From Geothrix terrae (lineage in GTDB: Bacteria > Acidobacteriota > Holophagae > Holophagales > Holophagaceae), in the NCBI RefSeq assembly GCF_022808775.1, contig NZ_JAKZLA010000003.1, positions 539,373 through 603,372 of the forward strand: a stretch of DNA of 64,000 nt, read 5' to 3'. Below the pieces are notes generated by a model. That model was not told the origin of the DNA and searched no databases. It saw only the letters and a list, made by a program, of their open reading frames with translations. A program made the translations under genes and the position numbers. Within the stretch, counting starts at the first letter, position 1, and the number at the start of each line of letters is the position of its first letter. This document shows positions 63,735 through 64,000 of this stretch, piece by piece.

Positions 63735-63737
63735 CGA

Positions 63738-63992
63738 TCACCGGAATAGAGCGGCTTTGATGATGTAGAGCAGGAAACCAGCGAACCCGACCAAAAGCCA
63801 GAAACGAGCAGAGAAAAGAAACGGGCGTTCGTGGTGCTGGAAGGTTGTATGGCGACTACCTGGTTGGCCCAATGCCGGACCACCAAGAATGCTCATCCAC
63901 GAGGGTGTGCCAATCGTTGGTGGAGGCTGAGTCGAATCGTCTCTCAGGGTGACGAGCTTCTCCTCTTGAACCAAGGTGCTCTTCCGATTCAT
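63738..63992 (-). CDS. Single-pass membrane hypothetical protein (cassette gene 19)
   Basis: An 84-residue protein: a soluble N-terminal part (residues 1-58, proline/threonine rich near TQPPPTIGTPSW) and one C-terminal membrane segment (FWLLVGFAGFLLYIIKAALF). It starts at ATG 63992, eight bases from the window edge, where the following sequence GCCTCAG may be the next attC or attI core. No family is recognised. Confidence 0.5.
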   Translation of the reverse strand: MNRKSTLVQEEKLVTLRDDSTQPPPTIGTPSWMSILGGPALGQPGSRHTTFQHHERPFLFSARFWLLVGFAGFLLYIIKAALFR

Positions 63993-64000
63993 CGCCTCAG

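Larger units (their letters stand above)
53882..64000 (-). mobile_element. Chromosomal integron cassette array (19 attC sites; platform outside window)
   Basis: Nineteen attC sites of about 121-125 bp alternate with single small genes or gene-less inserts. Each has a GCCTAAC-like R' and a GTTAGGC-like R'' end and inner arms that pair (CCCCGCCTGCA with TGCAGGCGGGG), the integron attC pattern read from the minus strand. All cassette genes run leftward, each followed by its attC, so attI, Pc and the intI integrase gene should lie right of 64000. The sites are very alike, as in sedentary chromosomal integrons. No integrase or transposase is visible inside. Confidence 0.92.

Overview
The window looks like chromosome from a GC-rich, Gram-negative-type bacterium. 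Signs of this are outer-membrane beta-barrel and lipoprotein genes, a Gram-negative-type GyrB with an internal insertion, Lon, YidC and LipA. The gene set and style fit an acidobacterium of the Holophagae (Geothrix/Holophaga relatives), but that placement is an inference from general impression, not a search. Nearly all of it is dense housekeeping sequence around the replication origin. The last 10 kb is a different kind of DNA: a cassette array of a chromosomal integron.

Layout: (1) 1-5 kb: the end of thiG, then divergent oxyR and rubrerythrin sharing an OxyR-type operator. The rubrerythrin runs on into a GlpC-like iron-sulfur oxidoreductase, a DUF3501 protein and yceH. (2) 4.6-7 kb: a barnase-type RNase gene overlapping a barstar-type inhibitor gene, and an MFS transporter. 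(3) 7-14 kb: a secreted M4 metallopeptidase, a zinc-ribbon/RDD membrane protein, two tandem KimA-like potassium transporters and an EamA protein. (4) 14-18 kb: lipA and a purB / Usg-like / ferredoxin cluster. (5) 18-22.5 kb: a beta-barrel protein and a 1205-residue PKD-type lipoprotein. (6) 23-25 kb: glyA and a gamma-glutamylcyclotransferase-like gene. (7) 25-38.7 kb: the origin region, with leftward dnaA-dnaN-gyrB-gyrA and rightward rpmH-rnpA-yidC-jag-mnmE-gatB. Four parS-like palindromes lie at 24.9, 27.7, 36.5 and 44.3 kb. (8) 38.7-52.9 kb: a PLP sulfur-amino-acid enzyme coupled to a ThiS-like sulfur carrier, a lipoprotein, ribD-ftsY, a TPR protein, lon, nrdR, osmC, a CsgG/SHOCT protein, rsmB, a YdjM-like protein and a four-repeat protein.

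(9) 53.88-64.0 kb: nineteen attC sites of about 124 bp, each with GCCTAAC-type and GTTAGGC-type ends and complementary GC-rich arms. They alternate with small leftward genes of visibly lower GC. Cassette genes include a SRPBCC protein, a cupin, a WapI-type immunity-like protein, a GNAT acetyltransferase, a YCII protein, a TonB-C-like protein, a lipoprotein, several small membrane or exported proteins, unknowns and three cassettes with no convincing gene. All sites point the same way, so the platform (intI, attI, Pc) should lie to the right, beyond base 64000. The left end is a terminal attC whose R' core is degenerate. This array, unusually close to oriC, is the most interesting content of the window.

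How the parts fit: the origin region supplies replication initiation (DnaA, DnaN, gyrase), ribosome/RNase P and membrane-insertion functions (L34, RnpA, YidC, FtsY) and tRNA modification/charging (MnmE, GatB). The OxyR-rubrerythrin block is an oxidative-stress module. The integron array is an accessory gene reservoir inserted in or next to this otherwise conserved neighbourhood.
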